Shown: positions 13,641 through 29,000, counted from the stretch's first letter. The stretch: 64,000 bases of DNA from Paralichthys olivaceus (GCF_024713975.1 NC_091104.1:10125580-10189579), one strand, 5' to 3'. The notes: a model not told the origin generated them from the sequence alone. Translations and numbers: made by a program.

Positions 13641-15571
13641 CGCTCTGTAACGATCCTCCATGATGGCTCCTCACCACTGACCCTGGTAAACTGGTCTTCA
13701 CCTCCATCGTCTGGTGGTTTTTAGTAGCACTATTATTACTATGATGATTATTATTGTAATATTTGTTGTTGAGTACAATATTATGTTTAATATTCCTCAA
13801 TAGAGTAGAGGTAGTAGTAATGATAACAAAGGTAGATTATATAAGATTCTTCTTCTTTTTGCTCCAATTCATTCAAGATTTGAGATCTTGTGTTTGCATT
13901 TAAATTGTTTTCTTTAGTCTTCAGATGGATAAAAGAAACTTATATGTAACAATAATTGTAATACAACTATACGAACACATTAATGATGTGTAAATTACTC
14001 CTAAAGTATAACACTCACGTCAGACTCTTTATACAGTATATTTGGAGTGTTCTTTATGCACATAAGATTGTATGAATTGCATTTTGATGAGCATTCAGTT
14101 GTTGACTCCAGAGTATAAACATGATGCTCTGCAAAGCCAAACTCACCTTCTGTCACTCTCTGCTGTGATGAATATTCATTTATGATTGTTGAGCCTCTGG
14201 AGTGACAGCTGGGCTTTTGTTCACTGTGTCAATGGAGTAGTTACACAGTTTAACACTGATCCCTGTGTGTGGGCTATATGTGTGTTAACCTGTGTGTGTG
14301 TGACTTAATGATGATGATTTCATTAACCAGTCTCTCCAGCGAGAAGCAAATTATTGGGATTTAATTCTTGCTTTTCACCCCAAGACATGGTTATAGACAA
14401 ACACAACAGTAACACAAACACGCAGACACACTCCCGTATGTACAAACACTGCCATTACTGTTTATCATCTGACACTTCTATAGGTTCTTCATTCATGTAT
14501 GACATTTAAACCTCCCTCTTACACATATGCAATAAAGAACTCATTAAGTAACCATGCATGTCTGTCATGACAGCGTGTGTACTTGTTTGTGTGTGCTGTT
14601 GATTTAAAAAGGGTAGGGGTGTCTTGAGTCAGGGGGGAGTCCGTGTAATCCAGTTATTATAGTGATCTGTATAATTTAATCTGTTCTGATTAGGATTAGG
14701 CTTCATTCAACTTAATCCAGGAGAAAGAGTCTGCCACAACCGAGATGTTGAAACAACACACTGTATGATTCAAAGCTGCTGACTGTAAGTCAGAGTCTTT
14801 CTCCACCTCTTCACTAAATTGATGGATCATGTTTGAACTGATTAAATTCTAATATGCACAGGAAAGGGACTAATAAGTAACACAACATTTAAAAAACAAA
14901 TGTAAAAAGCGTAAAATGCAGATGTTGCAGATGATTTAAAGTAATTCACAGTTTTTTGTCCTGAAATATGTTTTACCTTTGCTGATCCCATTGGATGTAA
15001 TACAAGCAAAAAGCGTCTTAAACTGATTATCTAAGCATTTACATAGAGAGTAAGTACTTAACGAACATGTAGCATTGACATAAAATGTTAAATAAAATAG
15101 TTTTTTTCACTTTCTTTTCACTTCTAAAATGTTTATTGATTTACTTTATGTTGCATTTATTTATGATTCAGTGAACACATTTATTAAATGCATATCTCAG
15201 CTTGTTAATTACTTGTGGTATCGTATGATTCTGGCCAACGTGTGCATGTGTGTGTGTATGTCTCTAAGCATGTGTGCTCTGCTGCAGGCTATAGCCGGCT
15301 GATTAAATTACCCCACTGTCTGTCGGGAATTAGGGGGTTGCATTGACAGCTAATTTGTTCCAAAGACATGCTGTCATGCTGCCATGCAGCCCATGGGTGG
15401 TGCATGGGGTTAGCAGGGTGGGGAAGTGGGGCGTGTCAGGTGGGGGTGCTCTGGGTGGGGGTAGGGAAAAGGGAAACAGGATGAAGTCATATCTCTCTAG
15501 AGCAACTTAATTAGATCAAATCCTTTCCCGTGCATGCACCCATGTAAACCCTAAACAGCGGGGATGCAATC

Positions 15572-15597
15572 CACACACACACACACACACACACACA
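15572..15597 (+). repeat. (CA)n microsatellite
   Basis: About 13 perfect CA units. Confidence 0.95.
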
Positions 15598-16552
15598 GTT
15601 AAAAAACATCAAACAAACTACATCATTATTTCTGGAAACATTGTTACCATACAGTAGAGTATAGTACTGTTACTATAGTACTGACTTACATCAAAAATCC
15701 AAAAACAAATTTACAAGCAATAAAACGCAGGTGAAGAGGGGAGGAGAGGGGGTCAAACATTCATTCATAAATTGCTGACATGGCACATTTGGCCTAATGG
15801 TTTTTTTAAAAGTATATATATACTCTGTGGTCTGCTGATAGTAATTACAGCCTGAACACGTACAGTGCATTCCTTCCATTTAAAAAGAGGCCTGGTCAGT
15901 AAATTATTTCCGAGATGACCTTCTTCCGTCTTTCTTTGTTCTCCTAAATATGATTTCATTTTGAATCCCAAAACTATCTATGTTGCATGAGTCATACAGA
16001 TCAGATGACATCATGCATGCCACTCTCTGAAAGAGTGTGTTGGCTGTGCACAAGATATGAATCCATGAATCACTGTGTTGCTCAGCTTCATGGTCCTTTG
16101 GGAGTGAATTCTGACACCAGTCAACATGGGTTGTATTCCATATGCACCACCTCTTCTTTCTATATATTTACATGCACCCCATAACCCCTTACCTTCTTTG
16201 TAACATTTGTACAACAAATATTTATTTATATATGATATTATTAACTTTTCTGCAGTTCAAAATGTGTTTTTGCAGTCTTTGTCTCACTCTCTTTGTCCTT
16301 CCTCTGTCCACACTTAAATCTGTTGCTCTTCTTGTTAAAATGCATTAATATTATGCAGCTTCAACATCCAGACATGCAAACGCCCTTCAGACCCGCTCAC
16401 CAGACAGAGAGGTTATTGGTCAATATCAGCAAAGTGGTTAACAATCAATACAGATAAAAAGATGGTGGCGTGTGAAGAAACATAGAGACCAGCTGGAGTA
16501 ACAGGAGTGGACAAAGTAATTGAAACACCCAATATTAGTTGTAGCAGGTTAC

Positions 16553-16740
16553 TTTAAAGGAATAGTTTGATATTTTGGGAAATGAGGGTTGATACCACTC
16601 TACAGTAAATACGAAGCTACAGAGGCCAGTAGATCTTTGCTCAAATCAGAAGGAGTCAGCAAGATAAAAAAACAGGGAGGCAGATTTTGTTAGCTTTGGA
16701 CAGAGCTAACCTGTTTTCAGTATTTAAGCTAAGGTATGCT
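16553..16740 (+). repeat. Degraded dispersed repeat common in percomorph genomes
   Basis: The segment starts TTTAAAGGAATAGTTTGATA, followed by TTTTGGGAAAT, then GATACCACTCT, AAATACGAAGCTACAG and GGACAGAGCTAACCTG. From memory these match, in order, a short interspersed element found in many copies in spiny-rayed fish. The copy has gaps and substitutions, so it is old. The class (SINE or MITE) is not decided here. Confidence 0.55.
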
Positions 16741-17690
16741 GGCTGTAGTTTCACATTCACCTCACAGATGCAAGTGCAGATCCTCTCATCAACCAGTGGC
16801 AAAGAAAGTGATTTATCATATTGCTTTTTCTCTGGAAAAATCTACGTACCTAGGAATTTAGCATGTCCCAAAGATTTTCATTCAGTCTAAGTGAAATCCT
16901 GGACAGGAGTGTTTGTCCACAGACGTTTAATATGACACGTAATTCAAAATGCATCAAATTAAAGACACTGAGTAACCTCATCAGCTCAGTATTGGATTTT
17001 CTCAAGTGTTTCTCTGTGTGAGTGCGTCATTGTAAGTCGCATGAATCATAATTTAGACAAATGAAAAAGAGCTTTTAATAAAGCCTCTGCAGTTATTGTT
17101 ATAACTTCTACTCCTTGTCATCTGAAAAGAGTGACTGTGTTGATTCATCGCAGAATACACGCATGGCAAATAAATCTAATATAAAAACGATGAAAGACAA
17201 TTATGTGATTTGTCTTTTAAACATGTAACAAGAAGCTTTATTTTAAAGAATTCTGCTTTACAACATTATAACATTTATAGTTTATAGATTTCACGCTAAA
17301 ATTGGAGCAAATAGGTCTAAACAATGCATCTTTGTTTCTCTGTGACCGTTTAGAATAAAAAGGCGCGCTTGTTCAGAACCAAATTTGACCCTCAGGCCTT
17401 GTTTTGGATTGTCCCATTTTACCAGATAACCAGCACAAAGGAAGGTTGATGATCAATGAGGGCATTTCACACAGCGCCTCTCTGCGCCTCTTTGATTCAG
17501 CGTGTCCTCTCAGACGGCCGTAAACAGATGTGTCTGCGGTGAGACACTCAGGTCACAGGAGAGGAGCAACCGAAAGAGAAAGAGGGATAATAAATGAAGA
17601 GAGATTTATGGATGCTGCGGTCATAAAACTGATTGGCTGTGACACTGTGAGTGATGCCTATTAGCACATGCAACATATGACATGTGCACG

Positions 17691-17694
<4 letters not shown>

Positions 17695-17724
<30 letters not shown>
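17695..17724 (+). repeat. (CA)n microsatellite
   Basis: About 15 CA units. Confidence 0.95.
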
Positions 17725-17726
<2 letters not shown>

Positions 17727-17921
17727 AATTTGGATGAAATGATATGCTTGTGATTAACTGCATGTTAGACTTGTTAGTCAGCGTGCTCCAACACTAACAC
17801 GAAGACTCAGCATCATGGATGGGTGAGCTCGGGTCTGAGCTCTTCAGTAATCTGTCTGCATTTCCATGCACAGAACCAGAGGACCCATTGATGACCTGTC
17901 CACAGCACACACTCCTCTCTG

Positions 17922-18040
<119 letters not shown>

Positions 18041-20267
18041 GTATGCAGAGTAACAGAAATAGGAGAGGGAGACATGAAGGAGAAACACTGTGATCAGATG
18101 AGTAAGCAGAGTTCTGCTCCTGACCTGCAGGGGACAACATCCATCCCTCTCTTCACTGCTGAGGGTCACTCAGTCCTGGTGTTACCATGGTAATGACAAT
18201 TTAATAGCCCAGACTTTTAATGTCTGTGTATTTCAATGTGTGTGTTTCTTTCCCTGAATCTGTGTGTTCCTGTACATATGTGCATGTTAGATGAGATGCC
18301 CTTTGGGTCGATGGCTTTTAGCCATGTAATTACGAATAGCAGCCCCAACCCCCCCTACCCATCCTCACCCCTGCACTCTCGGGACATTTCTGTGCAAATC
18401 TGTGGCTGTTGCATTTGGTCTATTGACTTCCATGCAGACCCAGATCAAAAATTATGTTCAGGCCGTTTGTTTTCTGCACCCTGGAGTCCTGGTCAGGAGG
18501 GGTTTAGAGCAGACAGTATAAGCTGCTACAGGATGTTTATATTTTGAAAACTCAATAAAGCATTTTTTTTGTGTTAGTGTACCTTAGTGTACCTGGGCTT
18601 TATTATAGGGATGTTTACTCTAAAATAAATTATTATAGAAAACAGTGAAAATGATTGTCATGTGGACAAGGGGGCATCTTCAAAACCCGTGTTTTGTCAA
18701 ACCAACAGCCTACAACCCAAATACAGGCTTGGTCGTAAAAAAAACTTATTTACAGATTAAAGTACTTAAATAATGTAATTCTGTAATAATATCATATTTT
18801 TTCTTTACTTCGCCAGTGTGCACCCTGCCGCTCCAGCCCCCAGGCGTCACAGAAAAATAGAAACAAAAAAATCATCGATATGATAATGATGATCCTTATA
18901 TTGACTTCATGTTATCATATAATAGTAAAAAGTTGCCACATGATCATATGAAATGGATCCAGAGGTGGGATTGGATATAAGGTAACTGAACAAAGGCCTA
19001 TCTATCAGGTCTATTATTCTTGTGGCTACTTCCACTGCTACACAGACAATCTCTCCTTCAGTTTACAGTGAACATGAGTGTGTGCTGTCCGGCTGAAGTC
19101 TCGGGTTCATCACACAAGTTCTCTCTTCCCTTAGGGCCGATTCATATTAAAGATTGCAAAGATCAGGTCTCATTTCCTGACTGTCTGTGTATGCGCATGT
19201 GTGTGTGTGTCCGTCACCCCTGCAGACACACATGTTCAACAAAAAGTGGGGCCCCTGTTGTTGGGTCTAGCCTTTGGACTGTCTCCCTGATTGAGATGGA
19301 GGGCACCGCTAAATAATACGTCCACGCATGCATCCAGGAGGCCCCCCTCTATACCTCCAGGGCTCCAGAGGGAGCAGCCTGAGCTTCACAATACTTTACC
19401 CTAGAGAGGCCTCAGCCTGCTGGGCTGCTGATAGCTGCACCTGGCCCCTGCTGCCTGGTCTTCAGAAGAGGAAAATAGAACCTCACACGGTCCACATCAC
19501 ATAAACCAGCTGTCTATATATCGTATTCATACAAGCTGGTGTCACATGGGACACTGTGTTATCCTTTATGATTTGGGGGTGTTTTTACCCCCCGTTGTTC
19601 TGCTCTGGTCCCGTGTATATGTGAGTGTGTGTTGTGAGATATCATTTTTCACCCCACAGAGGCTCTGACTAACCCTGTAACCAAGCCTCCTCCTCCAAAT
19701 GCAATGAGGGGGAGGCTTTTTAGGAAAGATCATACAGAAATATTAACCCCCCCCTCGCTCTCTCTCTTTGTGGTCTGGCTTTGGAGAAGCATGAGAGTGA
19801 ATGGTGCTGACAGCTCTTGCCTCATGGCTAATTTAGACATCCTGTCAATGAGTGCTGGGGGATTTCTTCCTCAATGTTGTTATGTATTCATATCAACTCA
19901 AATCAGTTTATCAAAATTTCATCTTTCAACAATAATCTCTACACATCCCAAGTAGGTATAGGAAAATAAAAGCAGTAGCACTTTTTAAACTTGTAGCTTT
20001 ATCATGGGTTAATGAATCGGTCACTGCTTCAGATCACTTTTAAGCAAAGAATGAGAAAAACCTCATTAGTAAAGTCAAGCCATTAATAGTCATGAATAAA
20101 GTTAAAACCATCTGTTCTGCAGTTTAGCACCAAATGTTGAGCTTTTTATTTGGATCTACATCAAACTCCAAACAAGTATAGATATCAATCCCTTAAATAG
20201 GTACATGTCTTGAAAAGCAGTGAAAATGTCAAAAAGGGTTAGAAATAAAACACAAATAAACCCCCCC

Positions 20268-20345
20268 ACACACCAACCTATCAATCAACCAACCTACCAA
20301 TCAACCAACCTACCAATCAACCAACCAACCCACACACACCAACGT
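20268..20345 (+). repeat. Low-complexity CAAC/CAATCAAC tandem tract
   Basis: An imperfect tandem of a 16-base-like unit (CAATCAACCAACCTAC) repeated about three to four times, flanked by short CA runs. Confidence 0.8.
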
Positions 20346-20879
20346 ATCCTCACTAAAAGCAGCTGTTTTTCCTGAAATTGTCAAGCGGAGCACATTATTT
20401 CCTAGTGTATAAATCCTCACTTCACCTTCTTTTGGACAGAAAACACAGTTGTATAAAAGCTCATGCTGGAGTTGCTGCCTGGATCATTTCAGGATCAACA
20501 CCTGTAATTGGGCCAAGTGGGACGGATGCTCTTCCAACTCTTCAGTTTCCCCCCCAAAAACATACCAGGCTACCTGATCCCACTTGTGACTGGAGATAAA
20601 AATAAAAATCCAGATGTGCACATCAGCCTCAGCCTGTAGAGAAGCTTCAGAATGCACCACCTTGTGTGTGTGTATGCATGAGCTGGATGTGTGAGTGCTT
20701 GAAGGAGGCTGTGTCTGCACCGCCCCGTTGGTGCGTGAGGTGTAGAGCGTCGAGCTCACTCTGCCCCCGGACTGGTCCTATCTCTCAACCCCACGCACCA
20801 TACTCACATCCCCACACACACACATGCACACACACTTGATCACTGAAAGGAGGCAGACCTGGGCCGCTTCAATTAGACA

Positions 20880-21197
20880 CTCCTGCAGCGGCTCCCTGGC
20901 GTGGACGTTTTTTAATATTTCATCACAGCCTCCTTGGATTCTCCGCATGTGGCGTCTCCTTTGCGCATAGAGCCAACGCTGCTAAAGAGTGTGAGCATAC
21001 TGAGCATTTACCCGGAGATGAAGATAAACGCCCGGTGAATGGGAAACACCAACACGGAGGAGGCAGCGCTACCTTCCCCCCATATCGACAGGCACGCTCG
21101 CCCTCTCCGTCGGCGAGATTTGAACACACGAAACCGGAGCCGGTGTCTGCGCTCTGCGGGGCCGGGCGCGCGACGTCTGGGAGGAGTGTAGGGAAGG
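20880..21197 (+). promoter_or_regulatory. Promoter and 5' UTR region of the myosin X-like gene
   Basis: GC- and CpG-rich sequence (for example GGGGCCGGGCGCGCGACG at about 21,157-21,174) contrasts with the AT-rich flanks and ends at the ATG of the first coding exon. No TATA box is clear. The limits are approximate. Confidence 0.5.
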
Positions 21198-24037
21198 ATG
21201 GACGCGTTTTTCACGGAGGTAAGCTTCGGCGGAATATGTGTCACTGGTATTGAGCTAAACATGAATGACAGATTAAGCGTTTTATGCAACCGTTGGATTT
21301 GCACCCATGCACGGCCTGTGTAAACTGCTGTGCTCTTTTTTTCTGATCCCCATCGGGTTCGGTTGGGGCAGGTGTTGCTTTGCTTCTTTCGACTGGAACC
21401 ATTAGCGGAGTGTCCCCCCCTCTGCAAAAAAAAAAAAATAGGCCTGTATCAACCACATATTGATTATGGTTATTTTATTATCACTGCAGAGCGCAGGGGG
21501 CCTGTGTTTCCAGCTCGCTTGGTGAATGAATTCACAGCAGAGCCGCAGATAAATTGGCCAAACGAGAGCTGACACGGGCTTTTGCATCCATAAGGCTTGC
21601 ACTCGGATTAAAGCCAATCTGTCAACCGACGGTATATAAGACCGTGTTGGCCTCCAGCAGCAACACCATGCTGCACAGGAGGGAAGGCACCCTGTCAGTG
21701 CTCTCCAGTGTGCTGTGGTTGGGGATGGAGCCGGCGTCCATAGGGTGGGTATGGGCCGGTGCGCGTCTGCGGGAATTGAGGAGGGGATGGTGGGGGAGGA
21801 AGAGGAAGAGGAGGAGGAGGGGGAGAGTGGCTACCTGGAAAGTGGAAGAAGGAGGAAGAGAAGGAGGAGGAGGAGGAGGGGGAAGAAGGATATTTTTGCC
21901 TGTGTGGATGAATTAGTTGAGACAGGAGGGGTTTAAAATTGGTGGCATAATTTAATATTAGGTAAATCAGCAATTCAACCCTCCTGTTCATTCTCCCAGT
22001 GCCTGCTGGGAAAACCTCCATCATCATGGGATTTATTTGACAAACCTTCCTCACTGTTGTTAAACCAAGAACCAAAAGCCAGGTTTTCTCCCCCTTCCCA
22101 AATTTGCACTGTGATCTTCACACCACTCCCCAGCACGTGCACACACACATTCAAACAATCTAGTGAAACAACTTGTCCTGCCCCCCCCCCCCCCCCCAAC
22201 ACTATTTTGATGTCAAAATCTGTCCTCTCCAAGCTACTTATCCCCCCCCTCTTAAGTTAATCTGATATGGGTTTAAATGCCTCTCACATTGGCAGCGATG
22301 TCATGCCATTTATTGATGTGTTTGTGTGAGTGGTTGTGGGGGAATGTGTGAAGGCCACGGTGAGCACCGGTGTCAATGCAAGGCCTTTTCTGTTGCAGCA
22401 ACATATTTACAATAAGACGAGTAAATGACGACACAGCATAACTCTGACAACTGTTACTGTCACACAGCAACAGCAAAATGCTACAACCGTCTCTGCTGCT
22501 CCATTTCCCATAAGTCTGTGTGCAATAAATTGATCCCACCATTGATTCTCAGACCACCACATAACCAACCCTGCAGCCCTGCACAGCACCGACTCTGAAA
22601 GCCAAAGCGAGACTTGAAAGTGGAGTGACTTATTGAGCCATGCATGTTCAGGCTCACAGCTCTGATACCCAGAATTATGACTTCATGCAGTGGACCACTG
22701 AGTAACCAATCCTCTCGGGAGGTGTCTGTCCAACATCCACTTAGTTTCATTCCTCCGCTGTCCCGATCACTCCACACCTCAGTCTTATATCCCGGCAGCA
22801 TTCCTCCATTTGTCGCTCTATCCATCCTCTAAACCAGAAAGAGTGAACAGCTGACCGCTCTCTCTGTCTCTGTCTCAACCCAGGCAGAAAACATGATCGT
22901 CGGTCGGCCAGCCAGCCAAGCATGAAATGTCAGGTGGCTTTAGACGACTGTATAATCCCCTCATTTTGGAAATGGTTGGTCAGTAGTAGAATATGCTTGT
23001 CTGTTGTGACATGAAGTGCTCTAAATAAAAACAAAACCCAATCCTCTCAACAAAGGGAAAACCAGAGGGACATGAAACATCAAATCAGAATGTTTGAATT
23101 TAATTTTGGGATGAATTCTATGTTGTTGTGTCATATTTTTTTTTTACTTTTTTCAAACCTCAAACCTTGTAAAGAAGTTATCCAAAAGTATAATGCAGCA
23201 CTAAGTTTTGGGAATCAAATATTAACCAGCATATGGCACCTACACCTTTAATGGTCCATATCAGTTATTCTCAAGTATTCAGAATTTATGACTCACACTT
23301 GATGGAGAGAGACATGTGAAACTAATTAAGAATCAAAATAATAAAACATTATAAATAGTTTGTTTGCTGAAGACTGTTTTAATTGAATCCACATTTTAGT
23401 TTAACTTGTGATGCAATTGACCCTCAGTCTGTCTGATATTCTTAAATTTTTCTGGTCAAAATCTCACCTCTATGTTTTTAACACTGTTAGCTGTAGTTAC
23501 ATTTAGGCAAGGTAAGGTAGTTTAATTTATAAAGAGCCTTTCATACACAAAGGTAGATTCAAGGTCCAGGGGAATTTAGGGAATTACCCAAACACAGCAC
23601 TTTCAAATATAATTAACGTATAAACAGAGCAGACAACAGACAGTAAAACAGGGGAGGAGTCCTACACCTGACACAGACAATAGATGCTTTAACATCTACT
23701 ACGACAAATGTGAAAACTCCGCCTGCTGATGTGGGTTGTGAGATTGGAACCACAACAGCTACTGACATAGACCATGATTGATTTTTCCTCGTAGAATAAA
23801 ATGGAAATGTTCCACATAAATACACAGTAATTTTATAATAACAATGCAGAGATTTATTACTATATCGTCTTCCTTTTGTTTTATTACTTATGCCATATTG
23901 AGGATCTCTTTGAAATGTAGTTTACTATAAGGGAAGTTGCATGAATACTGGAAACTACACTAGTTGACTTTCTAGTTCAGATTACAGCAGAGTAGTGTGA
24001 TGTCTGTGCCATTTACCAAGAAGCTGCATCAAGATAC

Positions 24038-24130
<93 letters not shown>

Positions 24131-25920
24131 TGGGGTGGTAGATGACATTCGGTCTCACTGTTGACATTTTGTGTTTTATGTCGGTGATAAGTTTGGACAT
24201 GATTACAGATGCACAGCCACCATGAACTGATAACCAGGTGACGGACAGGTGTGAACGCAGAGAGAGCAGTGTTGGCGAAGCCGTGACACATAATCTCAAA
24301 GCTCCTGTCATTGTTGCTTTATCATATCTGTCTTTTTATAGCCCGTACTTTCTGTCCTGTCTTTGCCCTCTCCTCTCTTTCTCCTTCTCTCCTCTCTGGC
24401 AGGCTGTAAATTATTATTTACAACTCTGCAATTTGTTGAGTGCCCACTACACACCATGTTCAGAATGGTTATAAAGCAGTGGAAGAAGTGTTCTCACTCT
24501 GAAGTTGCTCTTTTCAGGCATTGAACTTGATTCGTGTTTAAAAATGAATCATCTGGATGCATTCTGTATGGCTGCTTGCATATGGGCTGTGAAACATTCA
24601 TGCAAACACAGCAATATCAAAGCTGCTGCAATGGTGATTTTTTTGCATCTTAAATTCGGTCATTTCTTTGGCACATTGCATGTTGACTTATAAAGCTATA
24701 GGGGTAAAAATAGCAGAGCCGTGTCCATAGATTGTCGTCCAAATTATGCAGGGTTTTGTGTGAAGCACAAACTGCGGGAAGGAGGGAAGGTAGCAGTCAG
24801 TGGAGATGTGTGACCTATATTCAGCAGCTTCCAACACATTTGTTCTGCTCAGGAGCTGCATCAGTTTTGCTTCTCTCTCTCTTTTCCCTTCCCTCTGATG
24901 CTCTTTCTCTCTCTCTCCCTGCGGCCACTCTTCTCTGAGCTTCTCCATCCCGCTCACTCAACCACTTTCTCTTCTCCTCCTGGCATTTTTCCAGTGCTGT
25001 CTTTCCACTCCTTCACATTTCCACTCCTTCTCCTCCTGTCTCACTCTCCTGGCTGTTCTGTGAGAGTAAAGCTCAAAGTTGAATGAAACAACAGCTCGAG
25101 GAATCATGCGTCTCTTAAAGGGCTATAATGGAGCTGGGAATTATGAACAAAAATTTATATCTTGATTAATTCTCATTAATATTTTTGATAACAATGACTA
25201 AAACAATGAGCACTCATCTTTTTAACATTTCATGGTATTTGATGTTTTGTATTATACACGCACAATTTGTATTTCCTTAGTTAAAGTGTGATCATTTTGA
25301 ATTTCTGGACTGTTAAATATTTAGTTTACACACATAAAATACACAACAGCAGAAACTGTAATGAAACAATGGACTGTTATATAGTTTTTAGTTGTAATTT
25401 TGTGTCAGTCGAATTGTTTCAGCTATTAGTTATTAGCGCTGTCAGATAATTACATGGGATTCAGGTCATTTATGTAAGACATTCACACTGTCGGAAACTG
25501 GCAACACAATCTGGTTTTCATCCAGTTTTTTAAGCTACTTCTAAAACACACGCTTTCTCCCACCTATGGTCAAAAATTTATATAAATGTAAAATTAAACA
25601 TCACAAATCACACCCAAGTCATGAAATAAAGGCAAAATACATGCAAGTGTGTAAAACAAAGAATTACATACATACATTAAAATACATGACAGCATATCCC
25701 ACAATCCTCTGCACCTGAACACCATCTCCCGGCATCCACCAATGCTGGGAGCAGAGAGGCTGTTTCCATGGCACCCTGTTTCCATACTGTTGCCGGGGAG
25801 TCTTGTTGCCAGGGTGTCAGGGGGTGGGGGTGTGTGACTGTAGTTAAATCCAAGATGAGAGAGAATGTGATAATTAGCAGACTGCTCAAAACTGGCCACT
25901 AAAAGAGGATTTGCACTGTA

Positions 25921-26016
<96 letters not shown>

Positions 26017-29000
26017 ACAGAAAATAACATTAACAGCTGCTTCAATCTGCCTCTCTTATCCCTGCTTGTAATTTATTTCTGATCTGGTTTACTTTGGATA
26101 AATCATTCATGTGTTTGTTTTGGAATCCAGGACAGGTTAAAAGGTTATCCTGCTGAAGCTTCACATATTCCAGAGCAACAGTACCGCAGCCAAACAGGAC
26201 ACGCTACACACACAAGTGCACCTTCTGTACCAGCTTCGACCTGATGGCTTCTCTATGTGTGTGTGTGGGGGGGTTTGTGCTACATTAGTCAAATATTCTC
26301 ATAAAGAATAAAGAGGCCATTTTGTTGCGTTGGAAAGGCTTTGAAAAGGAGACATTTTAAAATAAAGACATTTATAATTCTGCTTTTATAATATTGCTTG
26401 TATAAAGCCAGGAAGAGGCTGCAACTTATGGTTGTTTTCATGTTGATTTACTATAGATTGATTGTTTTCTTATTTCATCAGTAAAATAAATAATAGTTTC
26501 AATTTCCAGAATCCAAAGTTTCTTAATATGTCTTATTTTGTCTGACCAGTAGTTAAAAACCAAAGTGTATTCATCTTACTATCATGTATGACAGAGTAAA
26601 AGCATAAAACCTTCACTTTTGAGAGAGTGGAACCTGAAAATATTATTATTTTTTACTTGTAAATCTACAAAAGCAAAAATAATAGTGAGTCAACTTATGA
26701 AAGTGACACCCACCCCCATACTTCCACACGCACACACGCAGGTCCGCTCACATAAACACATGTTGTTGCTCTACTTCCAGTATCCGTAATCTTCTGAAAG
26801 CTTTTAATATTCCATTAAAAGTGATTGTATTATCACCTTTAATGGAACGGGACTGACAGTTTAGGTGGCTAACACAGACAGGGCTGCACTCCAGGATCTA
26901 GATCATAGAGCTGAATCACAGTAATACTAAGATATCTGTCTCATGTGCTGTGCAATAACAGGACAGCCAGTGTTGTCATTCATGCCAAAAGGACAAAAAC
27001 AACACTCTGCAGTACATGGTGTAGGAGTCCTCCTCCTAGTAGGATATATCTGGAAAGGACTGTTTCATATGAGAAGTTGCTCGGGTGGAAATAGATAAAG
27101 GTGGGAAGAAAAGTGGAAAATTAAATATGCTGCTCTTACCTATGAAAACGATATAACTGTCACTGTCCACATACTTCCATGCATCCTTTATGTTGGCATG
27201 GTTGTTAGAATTACATCCCGTAGAGGACAGCGCAGAGTCGAGAGTTTCTGACAACAAACATGACGACAGCGGAGGAGGTTGTGCTGTTTGTTCCTGTGAC
27301 TGGGTGAAGTAACATCATATATATACGCCTGTAGTTTCTTACAAACTCTTTAAGTCCCTCCTCTCAAAAAGTTCTGCCATTGTTGGAATTTCTTCCTCAT
27401 GTCCTGATCGTCTAGTATGAACCCTCAGATTTCTGGCGGCACTGCTCCGTTCTGCCTGTTTTGTCTTCATCCGAAAGCTTTCAAACATGGACAAAATGAA
27501 CACAGATTATGGACAGAAGTCTCCGTCCACTTCCATATACGTGTTTAACGTTGAGCATAAAAGAGCCTTAACACTGTTCACATGAAAGATGGAGAGGTGC
27601 TTTTAAGTTGATGTTTTAGGTTCTTTATTTGACAAGAAAACTTGAGCAGTTCAACTAGTTTGGGATTGCCTCACACCAGCTGCCATGACAGTCAACAGGA
27701 TGACCAGGAACAAAGGACCACACCCATCTTCACTCAAGAGCTCAACTACACACATGTAAAGTTTCGTGACTATATCTCACATGATCGCTCATCCCTCACT
27801 GAGGATTGACAAGAACAATGTTGGCCCTCTTCCTCTCACTTGATTAACTTATATAAGCACCTACAACCCACATGCACCCTCCTGTCAGACATCCATTAAA
27901 GGGTGAGCAGTGGCTGGATTAGATGTTCTAACATCCACAACATGTCAGGTGTCCAAAAGTGCCAGATCTGGACATGGATGATCATGTTGAGTTAACTTAA
28001 TTGTGAATCTTGGCTGTGTATCAGATGTGGCTCTGACGTTGTGGTTCAAGTAAATGTTATTAATGTTCTAGACAAACACACACACATTCAAAGTCGTCTC
28101 TGAATGCACCCTTGACCTTTGGTCTCATGAGACCCATCTATGTCCTCCCACATCCATGCTGGTCATTATTTATCTTCCAGTAGCTTGTGACCAGTCAGCT
28201 GTTTGTTTCATCATTTATTTATCTGTGTCCTTCTGTGTCTTCCTCAACCTTCTGTACTTTAAACTGTTGGTATCCTTTCTGCCTTTCATATATTTCCTAC
28301 GATCGTCTCTTAAAACTGAGAAGACAGGTGTGACAAGGTGTATTGATCTTCAGTTGTGAGTCTTTTGTATCTGCAGTCTGAGGTGCATAGTGTGTGTGTG
28401 CGCCTGCAGACACTGAGTGTATGTTTGTGACGAGGATTCACCAGTGGTAGTTTGGGCATGAGTGTCTCTCAGAGGTGGGGGTCCCTCATCAGAGACGGTC
28501 TCCAGGGCGATGCCTCAGTCAAATGGCACGGCCGTCCATGTGATCACCCAAACATAAACAAGGCCTTTATCAGACACACACACACACAATTGTCTCATAA
28601 TGAAGGACAAACATCTCTCTGTTTCTAAATGTTATATTATCCATAAATAATAAGCCTTTATTAACTTCAAATGAACATTTGACTGAGTTATTCCAGGTAT
28701 ATGCAGGTATTGTTATCTTGCACAGTCTGACAGTCAAATCATCAGATCATCAAACAATTTGGATTTTTCTATTACACAACTGCAAAACAGATACTGTTCA
28801 TAAAAAGTCCCTGTCCCTTCAAGGAATTTCTAAAGACAGATACAGATTTCGGAGCTAAAGAGACACTGCTTTCAAAGTCTATGTTGTCATAAAATCAAAC
28901 AAACATGAAGCTAACAACTACATAAACAGCTGGGTGTGAATTTGGTTGCTTCTTGCAGATTTCACAAACTATATTACATCTTTTTAGCAGGGAAGTTAAT

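Noticed and set aside
13207..13800. Overlapping proline- and serine-rich ORFs up to 134 residues
   Set aside because: They arise from CCACC/CCTCC low complexity in the atg9a promoter region, on both strands at once, with no homology I recognise and no matching splice structure.
21554..22075. Basic (Arg/Glu) and proline-rich ORFs of 120-126 residues
   Set aside because: They are products of the polypurine tract; both strands stay open because of base composition.
27036..27257. Minus-strand 73-residue ORF
   Set aside because: No recognisable domain, no splice context, and it borders sequence that looks like dispersed fish repeats.
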